Part shown: positions 1 through 8,518 of the stretch, in pieces
Position numbering within the stretch: position 1 is the first letter of the stretch
Layout of the letters: each line of letters opens with the position of its first letter
Source: Desulfovibrio aminophilus DSM 12254
GTDB taxonomy: Bacteria > Desulfobacterota > Desulfovibrionia > Desulfovibrionales > Desulfovibrionaceae
DNA length: 64,000 bases
Reading direction: 5' to 3'
Assembly: GCF_000422565.1 (NCBI RefSeq)
Contig: NZ_AUMA01000003.1
Span: 248,001 to 312,000 of the forward strand
Notes under the pieces: model-generated
What the model was told of the DNA's origin: nothing
Seen by the model: only the letters and a program-made list of their open reading frames with translations
The model's database searches: none
Made by a program: the position numbers and the translations under genes

Positions 1-529
1 CTCCGGTTCGTTCTTCGCCATGCTGGATACCTACCATATCCCCAAGAGCATGGATTCCATCGTTTACACCCGGCGTGGGCATCTGCGCGACGAGCAGCTG
101 AACTGGCTGGACGAGAAGCTGGTCGAAACCAAGGCCAAGCACCGCTTCGTCTTCGGCCACAACCCGGTGTTTTCGCCGCTGGATCCCCAGCAGACCTGCG
201 CCGGAAACTGGTGCGACCTGTGGCAGATCATGAGTCGGGGTGGCGTTCGCGTCTATTTTTGCGGCCATGACCATCTCTATTCCCGCAAGGTCGTCGAAGC
301 CGGCACCCACCCGTCCGCCGAGTCCGGCATGTTGCAGGTCATCACGCCCACGGCCGGAGGCAAGCCCACCAAGCTCGACAAGCTGATGTTGGACGACTCC
401 TGGCATCTCTGGAGCGGCCACGGCTTTGTATTGGTGGACGTGGTCGGCGATACGATCACGGTCACGGCCTGGGGGCGCGGCGCCCACGGCTGGGAGCAGA
501 TCGACGGATTCGACATCAAGTCGTATTGA
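1..529 (+). CDS. Calcineurin-like metallophosphoesterase, C-terminal part
   Basis: The gene enters from outside the window. The frame is open from base 2 (SGSFFAMLDTYHIP...), so the ATG at 20 is internal. The visible part (about 175 residues) has the metal-binding FGHNP segment near residue 50 and the CGHDH motif (GHxH) near residue 90, as in purple-acid/calcineurin-type phosphoesterases, where these histidines bind the dinuclear metal centre. After the motif comes a short beta-rich end. The substrate cannot be told. The next gene begins about 250 bp later behind its own promoter, so this gene is probably not part of the exopolysaccharide operon. The N-terminal metal ligands and any signal peptide lie outside the window. 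Confidence 0.8.
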   Translation, partial: SGSFFAMLDTYHIPKSMDSIVYTRRGHLRDEQLNWLDEKLVETKAKHRFVFGHNPVFSPLDPQQTCAGNWCDLWQIMSRGGVRVYFCGHDHLYSRKVVEAGTHPSAESGMLQVITPTAGGKPTKLDKLMLDDSWHLWSGHGFVLVDVVGDTITVTAWGRGAHGWEQIDGFDIKSY

Positions 530-718
530 TGCGTTCGCGAAAAGTCGACATGCTCCTGGATTGGCTGCGCCGCCCAGGCACAGCCTCCATTCAAGTCGAA
601 CACGGGGAATGGCCCCATGAACGTGGGGCGGACGTTTCGTCGAGACGTCCGTCGTCTCGTCTTTTGCCGGGCCTTTCAGGATTCCCGGCCATCGGCCACC
701 TTGAACATCTGATCATCT

Positions 719-748
719 TTGACAAAATTCTCTAGAGTCGTGTAATAA
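719..748 (+). promoter_or_regulatory. Sigma70-type promoter of the exopolysaccharide operon
   Basis: A perfect -35 TTGACA (719-724) and a -10 TAATAA (743-748) are separated by 18 bp. Transcription would start near 755. That leaves almost no leader for an ATG at 757 but a normal leader for the ATG at 778, which has GAAGG 8 bp upstream. This decides the start of the next gene. Confidence 0.6.
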
Positions 749-777
749 GTGTAGCTATGAATCCGAAGGCCCGACAA

Positions 778-1251
778 ATGGCCATATATGCCCTGCTGCT
801 CCTGGTGGCAGCGAGTTCGGCGATCTGGGTCTATCCTCGGCTTCGTCCAGGACCGGTGGCGCTGCATCGGGCGGAACGTCTGCTGGCGAGTGGAGGATCT
901 TCAGCGGTCTTGCCCCTTCTCCGGGAGGCCGGGCAGGCCCGCGGTTTGTCTCTTGAAGAGCGGTTGAGGGTCGCCGCCGCGTTGCGTGACGCGGGCGATT
1001 ACGCCGAAGCTGAACCCCTGTACCGGAGGCTTCTGGGCACTCGGGTGGATGGGGAGGCCCGTTTTCGTCTGGCCGAGACCTTGGCCTGGACAGGACGGTT
1101 TCTGGAGGCTGCGGACCTTTGTAGGGAGATGCTCACGCGCGATCCGTCCGATCGGCGTGCGCGCCTGCTCCTGGCTCGCGTTTTGTCCTGGGACGGCCGC
1201 CTGGAGGAATCCATCGTCCAGTATCGTGCTTTGTTGGGGGAATCGCCGTGA
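778..1251 (+). CDS. Membrane-anchored TPR protein, first gene of exopolysaccharide operon
   Basis: 157 residues. An N-terminal hydrophobic segment (MAIYALLLLVAASSAIWVY) is followed by helical repeats of TPR type: ALRDAGDYAEAEPLYRRLL, RLAETLAWTGRFLEAADLC and ARVLSWDGRLEESIVQYRAL, each with the small/large residue pattern of TPR helices A and B. The upstream ATG at 757 has no ribosome site, whereas 778 has GAAGG at the right distance. The stop overlaps the next start (GTGA, 1248-1251), so translation is coupled. The repeat signature (L.W.GR..E) is shared with the next two proteins, suggesting they arose from one another. Role inferred from context: periplasmic scaffold for polymer export, as TPR proteins serve in alginate, Pel, PNAG and cellulose systems. 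Confidence 0.75.
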   Translation: MAIYALLLLVAASSAIWVYPRLRPGPVALHRAERLLASGGSSAVLPLLREAGQARGLSLEERLRVAAALRDAGDYAEAEPLYRRLLGTRVDGEARFRLAETLAWTGRFLEAADLCREMLTRDPSDRRARLLLARVLSWDGRLEESIVQYRALLGESP

Positions 1252-1856
1252 TCAGAATTTTTCTGCTCTTGCTCGTCGCGCTGCTGGCCATGCCCTGTCC
1301 TGCGTCGGCCCAGGATCCGGGCCGGGTGGCTCCAGCTGTGGGGCAGGAGGTCCAGGACTGGCGGGCCCGGTTGGAAATGGCCCGGTTGCTGGGCTATTCC
1401 AAGCGGTATGATGAGGCCTTGGGCGAATATCGCAAGGTGCTTGTCGAACAGCCGGACTCCCGCGAGGCCCGCATTGGCATGGCCCAGGTACTCTTTTGGA
1501 CGGGGCGCAACGTCGAGGCTTCCGAGGCGATCAAAGGTCTGGACGAGAACGGCTTGACCGCCGAGGAGCGCCTGCTCTGGGCGGATCTGGCGGTGACCCG
1601 GAAGGATTGGGCTGGAGCCGGGCGGCTCTATCGGGCCTATCTGGTCGATCATCCCGGGGACCAGGCGGTGCGCTTCCGGTTGGCCGAAGTGCTCTCCTGG
1701 GACGGCAGGTTCAAGGACTCCATCAAGGAATACGAAAGCCTTCTGGCTGCGGCGCCCGGCGACAGGCAGATCCGCAGGAAATATGCCCAGGTCCTGGAAT
1801 GGGCGGGCAGGCGGGACGATGCCATCAGGGAATACCAGAAAAGTCTCGCGGACTAG
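1248..1856 (+). CDS. Exported TPR protein
   Basis: 202 residues, starting at a GTG that overlaps the previous stop. A signal peptide (MIRIFLLLLVALLAMPCPASA, cut after ASA) leads into at least four TPR-like units, with recurring LLGYSKRYDEALGEYR, VLFWTGRNVEASEAI, VLSWDGRFKDSIKEY and VLEWAGRRDDAIREY. The protein is therefore probably periplasmic. The next gene begins inside this one in another frame, so the two are translationally coupled. No catalytic motif is visible. Together with its neighbours it probably forms the periplasmic part of the polymer export path; the specific partner is unknown. Confidence 0.75.
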   Translation: MIRIFLLLLVALLAMPCPASAQDPGRVAPAVGQEVQDWRARLEMARLLGYSKRYDEALGEYRKVLVEQPDSREARIGMAQVLFWTGRNVEASEAIKGLDENGLTAEERLLWADLAVTRKDWAGAGRLYRAYLVDHPGDQAVRFRLAEVLSWDGRFKDSIKEYESLLAAAPGDRQIRRKYAQVLEWAGRRDDAIREYQKSLAD

Positions 1857-4317
1857 CTGGGCGTTGCTGCCCGCGCTACTGGCCGTATTCCTGCTGGCGG
1901 CCTGGGAGGGCGAGGCGCGCGCCGCAAGCCTGGTTCCCGAGTCCGCACGCATTTCGGATTACCAGGCCCGTCTGGCCATGGCCCGGCTGCTGGCCCTGAA
2001 GGACGTCGATCTCAAGCGCGCCGAGGCCCAGTATCACATCCTGCAGCGGTCCAGACCTGGAGACCGGACGGTGAGGAGCGAGCTGGAGGGCGTTCGCGCC
2101 CGTTTGGCCCGTCTGGCTGCCGTCGCTGCCCCGTCGTCCCCGCTTGCGTCCCGGCTTTCGGCCCCGCCGTCGGACCCGGATATGGAACAGGCCCGGGAGC
2201 TCTTCTACCAGGGCGATTTTTACGGCGCGGAACGTCTGCTGCGTCCCCGTTCCGTCCAGGGGGACCGCGCGGCCACCTTGCTGCTGGCCGAGATTCTCGA
2301 CGCGGGACAGCGTCGGACGGAGTCCGCGTGGATACTGGAGGATCTGCTGCGCCGCGATCCCGGGGATCGCGACGCCCGTCTGGCCCTGGCGCGGGTGCGC
2401 CTGAACGAGGAACGTCCGGCCGAGGCGCTTGAGGCCTTGGCCCCATTGCAGCCGGACGACGCCGGGGCCGCGTTGTCGCGCGCCCTTGCCGAACGTCGCC
2501 TTGGGCGGCCGGACGCGGCCCTGGTTGTTCTGGCGCGGGTTCCCGTCTCTTCCGGGATCGACATTGAACGGGGGCGCATTTTGCGCAACCTGGATCGCGA
2601 TGCCGAAGCCCGGACCGCGTTCGCCGAGGCCGCCCGCCTGGCTCCGGACGATCCCGAGGCGGCCTACGAGGCGGCCGCACCCGATGAGCGTACTGGCGAC
2701 GCCTTCACGACCGCCCTGGTCGCCCGGGAAAAACGGGCCAATGCCCTGTTACGTTGGGCCACCCTTTACTCCCGCGACGGCGCGCACGAGCCAGCCCTGC
2801 GCTGCATCGACGCGGCCCTGGCCCGGGAGCCGAAGTCCTTTCCGGCCCGCGAGGCCCGCGCCGAAACCCTGGCATGGTCCGGACGACGGGAGGCATCCAT
2901 CCACGAACTCAAAGTCCTGGAACTGGAGCATCCCGATAATTTCAAGGTGCTTCTGGCGCTGGCGCGGGTTCTCAGTTGGGATCGCCGTTACGAGGAGGCC
3001 CTGACCACATATGCCCGTCTGCGCGACCTGAACCCTTCCGATCCCGTACCCCAGCGCGAGGCCGCCCGCGTGGCCTACTGGGGCAAGATGCCGGAACGGG
3101 GCGCGGACCTTTACGCCTCAGCCGGGGAGCTTCTGCCCGAGGCCGCCCGCGAGGGAAGGGCCAAGGCCTTGCTGCACGACGGTAGGTTCGCCCGGGCCCA
3201 GGCCGAGTATGACGCCTTGGTCGACGAAGAGCCGGCCAACCAGGAGGCCCTTTTCGACCGAGGACAGTCGGCCTGCGTTTTGGGGCTCCGAGATCGTGAA
3301 AGGGAGTCCTATTCTCGCCTGTTGGACCTGGACCCCCTGCACGGACAGGCCGGGCAGGCCCTGCGGCGACTGGATGTGCGCGAAGCTCCCGCCGCCCTGG
3401 TCGGAGGCGAGTACTGGCGCGAAGACGGGCATGGCGACCTGTCCCGCATCGAGCGCGTACGTTTCGACGCCGGCCTCTCCGCCCCGTTGGGCGAACGTTT
3501 CCGCATGCGACTTGTCCAGCACCTTTGGCTGGACAGCCCGGAACGTGAATCCACGACCTACGACGCCGTGGGGCAAACCCTCGGATTCGGCGGAGCCGTC
3601 AACGAACACCTTCGGCTGGACGCCTCCTGGACGAACAAGCGATACGGGAACAGAGGCCTGGACAATCTCGATACGGGACGGGTCCGCCTGGAGTTCAATC
3701 TGAACGACGCGGCTCGCCTGGGGCTGGGCGCCGAGCGCATGGAGGAGTTGGCCAACGGCTACGCCCTGCGAAAGGGCATGTATTCGGACAATGTCTTCCT
3801 CGATGCGTCCGCCAACCTGACCCGACGGCTGGACGTGAGCGCCGAGGTGCGCGGCAGGAATTATCGCGATGGCAATTCCGGCGATTCCCAACGGCTGGCC
3901 GTGGGGTACGCCTTCACCGACCACCCCCGCACTCTGCGCCTGCTTTTGTCCGGAGAGCGTCGGGACACCAAGGACAAAAGCCTGTCCCTGTATTCCGGCC
4001 CCACCCTCGTGGATATCGTGCATCCCTACTGGACGCCCCAGGACTACTACGCCGGCTGGGCTGAGTTGCAGTGGGAGCACGACCTGTCGCGTGAATTCTA
4101 CTGCGGCTCGGCGAAGAACGTCTACGGGTTGGCCCTGGGCGGCGGCACGGACACGGACGACAACCCGGCGGTGCGCGTCTCGGGCCGCTGGCGCTATGAG
4201 TTCCTGGAACGCTGGAATCTGGAGGCTCGCGGCCAGATGCACCGCTCCCCGCAGTGGGACGCCGACGCCATATCCCTGTGGCTCGGCTACGCCTTCACCT
4301 CGGAGGAACGTCCATGA
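1819..4317 (+). CDS. TPR and outer-membrane beta-barrel exopolysaccharide export porin (PgaA/BcsC-like architecture)
   Basis: 832 residues if started at ATG 1819, inside the previous gene; a start at 1783 is possible. The N-terminus carries a signal peptide (SWALLPALLAVFLLAAWEGEARA). Residues about 35-510 are alpha-helical TPR-like repeats (e.g. ALARVLSWDRRYEEALTTYARL, ARALAREPKSFPAREARAE-type units). From about 530 to the end the sequence switches to alternating amphipathic strands rich in aromatic residues (LRLDASWTNKRYGNRG, LDVSAEVRGRNYRDGNS, NLEARGQMHRSPQWD) and ends in WLGYAFTSEERP, typical of an outer-membrane barrel. This is the PgaA/BcsC layout, a periplasmic TPR superhelix plus export pore. 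The stop overlaps the synthase start by ATGA. Sequence identity to any named system cannot be judged here. Confidence 0.8.
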   Translation: MPSGNTRKVSRTSWALLPALLAVFLLAAWEGEARAASLVPESARISDYQARLAMARLLALKDVDLKRAEAQYHILQRSRPGDRTVRSELEGVRARLARLAAVAAPSSPLASRLSAPPSDPDMEQARELFYQGDFYGAERLLRPRSVQGDRAATLLLAEILDAGQRRTESAWILEDLLRRDPGDRDARLALARVRLNEERPAEALEALAPLQPDDAGAALSRALAERRLGRPDAALVVLARVPVSSGIDIERGRILRNLDRDAEARTAFAEAARLAPDDPEAAYEAAAPDERTGDAFTTALVAREKRANALLRWATLYSRDGAHEPALRCIDAALAREPKSFPAREARAETLAWSGRREASIHELKVLELEHPDNFKVLLALARVLSWDRRYEEALTTYARLRDLNPSDPVPQREAARVAYWGKMPERGADLYASAGELLPEAAREGRAKALLHDGRFARAQAEYDALVDEEPANQEALFDRGQSACVLGLRDRERESYSRLLDLDPLHGQAGQALRRLDVREAPAALVGGEYWREDGHGDLSRIERVRFDAGLSAPLGERFRMRLVQHLWLDSPERESTTYDAVGQTLGFGGAVNEHLRLDASWTNKRYGNRGLDNLDTGRVRLEFNLNDAARLGLGAERMEELANGYALRKGMYSDNVFLDASANLTRRLDVSAEVRGRNYRDGNSGDSQRLAVGYAFTDHPRTLRLLLSGERRDTKDKSLSLYSGPTLVDIVHPYWTPQDYYAGWAELQWEHDLSREFYCGSAKNVYGLALGGGTDTDDNPAVRVSGRWRYEFLERWNLEARGQMHRSPQWDADAISLWLGYAFTSEERP

Positions 4318-5939
4318 GCCGCCTGGGGAAAATCATTCTCTCCCTGACTGTCGCCGCGGGCATCGCCTCAATCCTGCTCTATCTCATGGCCCGCACCGTG
4401 CTTTTCTTTCTGGCCCCCGTGCTCTGGTACGAAAAGAGCCTGGCGGCGTTTCTGCTCCTGGCCGAAGCATTCACCATGGTCCACGCCCTGGGCTACTTCC
4501 TGAACATCCGCCATGTGATAGCCGCTCCGGACCGGCCGCGTTTCTCCATGGACAACGTGCCCGAGCTGACGACCTATCCACCGGTGGCCATCATCGTTTC
4601 TTCCTTCAAGGAACCTCTGGAGGTCATCGAGGCCACGCTGACCTGTTTCTACAACCTGACGTATCCCAACAAGCATATCTATTTCTTGGACGACACGCGC
4701 TACGATCTGCCTGGGCAGGATCCCCAGCTCATGGCCTCCTACCGCCACTCGGTGGACGACCTCTGCCGCCGCATCGGCGTGAACCTCTTCCGGCGCAAAT
4801 GGCGCGGGGCCAAGGCGGGAATGGTCAACGACTTTCTTGACTTCCTGGCCGGAAGACCCAAGGCGGGCTTCGAGTTCACCCCGTTCGAGGACATTCCGCG
4901 TCGCGAGACCGAAAAGTACGTCATTCTCTTCGACGCGGACATGAACCCGTTGCCGGACTTCGTGGAGCCGTTGGTGGCCTTCATGGAGGCCAATCCCCGC
5001 TTGGCCTTCATCCAAACCCCTCAATACTATTCCAATTTCTTGACCAATCGCGTGGCCCGCGCCGCCGGGCTCCAACAGGCCGTGTTCTACGAATACATCT
5101 GCGAGGGCAAGAGCATCCAGGACGCCATGTTCTGCTGCGGCACCAACGTCATTTTCCGGCGTGAGGCCTTGGAGAGCGTCGGCGGGTTCGACGAGTCCTC
5201 CGTGACCGAGGATTTCGCCACCTCGCTCAAGTTCCACATCACGGGCTGGAGCTCGGCCTATCTGAACAAGGTTTGCGCCTTCGGCCTCGGCCCGGAGGAT
5301 CTGGGCGGCTACTTCCGGCAACAGTTCCGCTGGGCCCTGGGTACCGTGGGCCTGCTGCGCACGATTCTCGGAACCTTTCTGCGCGGCCCCGGACGTCTTC
5401 CGGCGGCCAAATGGTGGGAGTATTTTCTCTCCGGTTCGCATTATTTCGTGGGGTGGGTGCTGTTCATCATGATGCTCTGCCCGGTGCTCTATCTCATCAC
5501 CGGAGTCCCGAGCTTCTTCGCCCGGCCGGAACTGTACCTTCTTTTCTTCCTGCCCTACGTGGTTCTGACCCTGGTTCTCTTCGTCTACACCATGACCCAG
5601 CGCCGCTACCGTTTCAAGGAGCTGGCCGTGGGCATCATTCTCCAGGCGCTGACCTTTCCGGTGTACATGAAGGCATCCCTGCTGGGCATTCTCGGATATC
5701 GAGGCACGTTCAAGACCACGCCCAAGGGCAGTTCCAAGGCTTTGCCTCTGTATGCTCTCTGGATTCAGGTGGGCATGGCCGCGGCCTGCGCTTTCGCCCT
5801 GGCCTTCGGGGGCATGCGCCTGCTCAACGGCGACGGGCCCGTTTCGGCCTTGCTGGCCAACGGATTCTGGACTTTCTACCACCTGGGGCTCCTATCCACG
5901 GCCCTTTATTTCAACCATCCCGAGGAGCCCCGACCATGA
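4314..5939 (+). CDS. Processive GT2 glycosyltransferase, cellulose-synthase-like polysaccharide synthase
   Basis: 541 residues; ATG overlaps the upstream stop. Two N-terminal membrane helices (residues about 5-65) precede a GT2 domain: VAIIVSSFKEPLEVIEATL starts the Rossmann fold, DADMNP (near 205) is the D-x-D metal/UDP-sugar motif, TEDFATS (near 305) is the TED catalytic base motif, and QQFRWALG (near 345) is the Q-x-x-R-W acceptor/polymer motif. Three or four C-terminal helices follow (VGWVLFIMMLCPVLYLI, LYLLFFLPYVVLTLVLF and others), giving the translocating-synthase topology of BcsA and PgaC. There is no fused PilZ domain; a separate PilZ gene lies two genes downstream. The likely role is to polymerise a UDP- or GDP-sugar into an exported glycan. 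Which sugar is used cannot be read from the sequence. Confidence 0.88.
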   Translation: MSRLGKIILSLTVAAGIASILLYLMARTVLFFLAPVLWYEKSLAAFLLLAEAFTMVHALGYFLNIRHVIAAPDRPRFSMDNVPELTTYPPVAIIVSSFKEPLEVIEATLTCFYNLTYPNKHIYFLDDTRYDLPGQDPQLMASYRHSVDDLCRRIGVNLFRRKWRGAKAGMVNDFLDFLAGRPKAGFEFTPFEDIPRRETEKYVILFDADMNPLPDFVEPLVAFMEANPRLAFIQTPQYYSNFLTNRVARAAGLQQAVFYEYICEGKSIQDAMFCCGTNVIFRREALESVGGFDESSVTEDFATSLKFHITGWSSAYLNKVCAFGLGPEDLGGYFRQQFRWALGTVGLLRTILGTFLRGPGRLPAAKWWEYFLSGSHYFVGWVLFIMMLCPVLYLITGVPSFFARPELYLLFFLPYVVLTLVLFVYTMTQRRYRFKELAVGIILQALTFPVYMKASLLGILGYRGTFKTTPKGSSKALPLYALWIQVGMAAACAFALAFGGMRLLNGDGPVSALLANGFWTFYHLGLLSTALYFNHPEEPRP

Positions 5940-6937
5940 GGCGTCGTCCCGGTCTGCTCCTGGTGATCCTCTGCCTGCTCACCGCCTGTTCCTCGGAGAA
6001 ACCGCCCCTGGCTTTCGGAGTGGCGCTGCACGGCGCGGTCACGGCCGAGGCGATGGAGCGGGCCGCCGCCCTGGCCGGAGTCACGCCCTCGCTGGTGATC
6101 TTCTATGTACAGTGGCCTGGCGAACCCCGTGCCGAAGGATTCCCCGCGGCATGTCTTGAGACGGCGGAACGTGCAGGGGCCGTAGCCTGCGTCACCTGGG
6201 AACCCATGAGCGTGGCGGGGGACGTGGAGAACGCCGTTCCGGCCGGGCGCATCCTTTCCGGCGAATACGATCCCTACATCGATCATTTCGCCCGCGCGGC
6301 GCGGGACTTTGGACGGCCGCTCATCCTGCGTTTCGCCCACGAGATGAACCTGGCGCGCTACCACTGGGGCACCTCGGCCGAGGAATACGGCCCGGCCAGC
6401 CCGGATCTCTATAAGCGCATGTTCCGGCATGTGCGCCAACGGTTCCGGGCCCAGGGCGCGGGCAACGTGCTCTTCGCCTTCTGTCCCAATGCCGAGTCCA
6501 TCCCCGCCGCCCCGTGGAATACCTTGGAAGCTTGGTTTCCCGGGGCCGACGAGGTGGATGTGCTGGGGATGGACGGCTATGATTGGGGCCGGACGCGCAC
6601 CCACGCGGAACATGGCTGGGACAGTTCGCCGAGAAGTTTTGTGAGCGTGTTCAAGACTGCCCGCAAGGCTCTGCTGCCCTTGGACCCGGGCGCCCCGTTG
6701 CTCGTGTTTGAAACCTCCTCGGCCGATGCGGCGGGCAAAGCCGAATGGCTTGCCTCGGCCGTGAAGACTGCCGGAGACTGGGGACTGGCCGGTCTGGTCT
6801 GGTTCCAGGCCGAGAAGGAAGCGGACTGGCGACTGCCGGAGGGTGGGGTGCCGGAAAGGCTGCGCGACCGCCTGGCCGCGCCCCGGACTTGGCGGGTCTG
6901 GCTCCACTCGCTAGCGATCGAGCGACGGGGAGGCTGA
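5936..6937 (+). CDS. Lipoprotein with GH26-like glycoside hydrolase domain
   Basis: 333 residues; ATG overlaps the synthase stop by ATGA. A lipoprotein signal (LLVILCLLTACSS, lipobox LTAC) anchors it in a membrane. The body resembles GH26 mannanase-like TIM barrels: RPLILRFAHEMN contains the HE pair expected at the acid/base position, and LLVFETSSAD lies where the nucleophile glutamate is expected on the later strand. WGRTRTHAEHGWDS and VDVLGMDGYDWG give aromatic platforms. Synthase-dependent exopolysaccharide operons commonly include such a trimming hydrolase (BcsZ, PslG, PgaB roles), so this is probably the polymer-processing enzyme. A mannose-containing backbone would fit GH26 but is not proven. 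Confidence 0.7.
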   Translation: MRRRPGLLLVILCLLTACSSEKPPLAFGVALHGAVTAEAMERAAALAGVTPSLVIFYVQWPGEPRAEGFPAACLETAERAGAVACVTWEPMSVAGDVENAVPAGRILSGEYDPYIDHFARAARDFGRPLILRFAHEMNLARYHWGTSAEEYGPASPDLYKRMFRHVRQRFRAQGAGNVLFAFCPNAESIPAAPWNTLEAWFPGADEVDVLGMDGYDWGRTRTHAEHGWDSSPRSFVSVFKTARKALLPLDPGAPLLVFETSSADAAGKAEWLASAVKTAGDWGLAGLVWFQAEKEADWRLPEGGVPERLRDRLAAPRTWRVWLHSLAIERRGG

Positions 6938-6939
6938 AG

Positions 6940-7764
6940 ATGGGCGCTGAGGACAAAAGACAAGAACCGCGCGTGGACGTCTGCTCGGTGGTCCTGCCCT
7001 TTCTGGGCACACGCGTGGAGGATCACCAGCCGTTTCAGTATCTTTTGCAGGACGTGAGTCCCGGCGGCATCCGCATCGCCCTCCCTCGTTGGGTTGCGAG
7101 CCGGGAATGCCTGAAGATCGGGGATGCCATCGATTTTCACGTGCCCTTCCGCATGGGCGCGCACATCCTCTCCATCGGGACGGTGAGTTGGCAGCGTTGG
7201 GACGCGGAATACGAGGCCCAGATCCTCGGCGCGTCGTTGACCCGCAGGGCTCCGGCCTTCTATCCCGTGCATCTTGAGGTGGAAACGCGGGACGTGACCC
7301 TGAACCTCACGGACTTCCGAAGCGCCGACGATATGTTGGTCAAAGTGGTCAAGGACGCCGCGTTCCTCAAACGGGGGCTGCTGATCTATCTCGGGCATTT
7401 GGAAGCGTTTTTTTCCCGGGTGGGAGGGCTGTCCGCCGAGGAGTACGGGGAGTTCCAGGAGCAGATACTGGAGGATGTGCGGGCCAAGGTCCGACGCAAT
7501 GCCGTCTGGCTGGACGGCCTGCTGGAGCGGGTGCGCGGAGGGCTGGGCGTCGGCGGTCTGGACCTGGAGGAACTGCGGGCGGTCATGGAGCCGGAGATCT
7601 ATCTGGACATCTTCCGGTTCGCCCTGGGTTCCCAGACCACCCGGCTGTACATGGCGGCCATGAAGGAACTCGAGAAAAAGACCTATTCGGCCTACAACGC
7701 CATCGTCATGCTCTATATCAGCGCGTTGGGGGGAGCCTCCTCTTGCGCAATGTCAGCTCATTGA
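6940..7764 (+). CDS. PilZ-domain c-di-GMP receptor protein
   Basis: 274 residues, starting 2 bp after the previous stop behind GGGGAGG. The N-terminal half has PilZ signatures: KRQEPRVDV supplies the R-x-x-x-R-like element and DVSPGGIRI the [D/N]-x-S-x-x-G element that wraps c-di-GMP. The C-terminal half (from about residue 115) is a helical extension without a recognised motif. As the last gene of the operon it probably supplies c-di-GMP control that in cellulose synthase is fused to the enzyme. The 3' end overlaps the convergent RsbW-like gene by 47 bp, so the two transcripts are antisense there. Confidence 0.8.
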   Translation: MGAEDKRQEPRVDVCSVVLPFLGTRVEDHQPFQYLLQDVSPGGIRIALPRWVASRECLKIGDAIDFHVPFRMGAHILSIGTVSWQRWDAEYEAQILGASLTRRAPAFYPVHLEVETRDVTLNLTDFRSADDMLVKVVKDAAFLKRGLLIYLGHLEAFFSRVGGLSAEEYGEFQEQILEDVRAKVRRNAVWLDGLLERVRGGLGVGGLDLEELRAVMEPEIYLDIFRFALGSQTTRLYMAAMKELEKKTYSAYNAIVMLYISALGGASSCAMSAH

Positions 7765-8164
7765 CGCCGTCCCGGGAGGAGTAGCGCACTTCGTCCATCG
7801 TTTCGACCATGATCTGGAGACCCATGCCGCCCCTGGCAAGCCGGGACGGGCCGCCGGGCATCGGGAAACCGCCTCGCGTGGGGAGGGGCTTGGTCAGGGC
7901 GCGTCCCGTGTCCCGCACGACGACATCGATTCCGTCGGCCACCGGACTGGCCAAGATTTCCACCGTTCGTCCGGGGGCACCCTCGTAAGCGTGGCGGATG
8001 GCGTTGTTCACCGCCTCGCAGACGGCCAATTCCAGCTCGTCGGACGCCTCCGATGGCAGGCCGACGCTTCGGGCGAATTCGGCCACGGCCCGGCCCGCCC
8101 CGGCCACCTGTTCCAGATGGCTGGAGATGCGCAGGCGCAACAGCGGCCGGTCGTCCTTTTCCAT
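7718..8164 (-). CDS. RsbW-like anti-sigma/serine kinase (GHKL ATPase)
   Basis: 148 residues with the HATPase fold used by RsbW/SpoIIAB. ELAVCEAVNNAIRHAY (near residue 45) is the N-box, VVVRDTG (near 80) the G1 box and GGMGLQIMVETMDEV (near 112) the G2 box. It starts 3 bp after the upstream STAS gene stop, with GAGG as ribosome site. In partner-switching systems this kinase phosphorylates the STAS protein and binds a target, often a sigma factor. No sigma factor is encoded nearby, so the target is elsewhere or is not a sigma factor. Its 3' end overlaps the PilZ gene. Confidence 0.85.
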   Translation of the reverse strand: MEKDDRPLLRLRISSHLEQVAGAGRAVAEFARSVGLPSEASDELELAVCEAVNNAIRHAYEGAPGRTVEILASPVADGIDVVVRDTGRALTKPLPTRGGFPMPGGPSRLARGGMGLQIMVETMDEVRYSSRDGVNELTLRKRRLPPTR

Positions 8165-8167
8165 GAG

Positions 8168-8509
8168 TCAGCCTCGCAGGGCGTTCACCATCTCTTCGAC
8201 ATTATTGAAGATGCGGAAAACACCCCGGTCCAGCCTAGTGATGGCGAACAGCTTGCTGACTTTTTCGGAAAGCCCGGCAAGAACGATTTCGCCCGAGCCT
8301 CCCAGGGTTTTCATGGTCGAGAGCAGAGCGGCCAACCCCGTGGAGTCCATGAAGTCCACGTCCGAAAAATCAAGCGCCATGCGGAGTTTTCCGGAGTGAA
8401 TGAAGTCCACCATGGCACTCTTGAAAACCCCGGCGGACGCGGCATCCAGACGAGGCCCCTCCACGCGGACCACGAGAATATCCCCCTCCATTCGTGAACG
8501 CAGGGTCAT
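8168..8509 (-). CDS. STAS-domain anti-anti-sigma factor
   Basis: 113 residues, a single STAS domain. MALDFSDVDFMDSTGLAALLSTMK contains the conserved DSTG loop; the serine (near residue 56) is the usual phosphorylation site. A strong ribosome site (GAGGAGG) lies 4 bp before the ATG. It sits between a PP2C-type phosphatase gene and the kinase gene, the standard order for a phosphatase, antagonist and kinase switch. In its unphosphorylated state it should bind and sequester the kinase. Confidence 0.88.
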   Translation of the reverse strand: MTLRSRMEGDILVVRVEGPRLDAASAGVFKSAMVDFIHSGKLRMALDFSDVDFMDSTGLAALLSTMKTLGGSGEIVLAGLSEKVSKLFAITRLDRGVFRIFNNVEEMVNALRG

Positions 8510-8518
8510 GTTTCCTCC

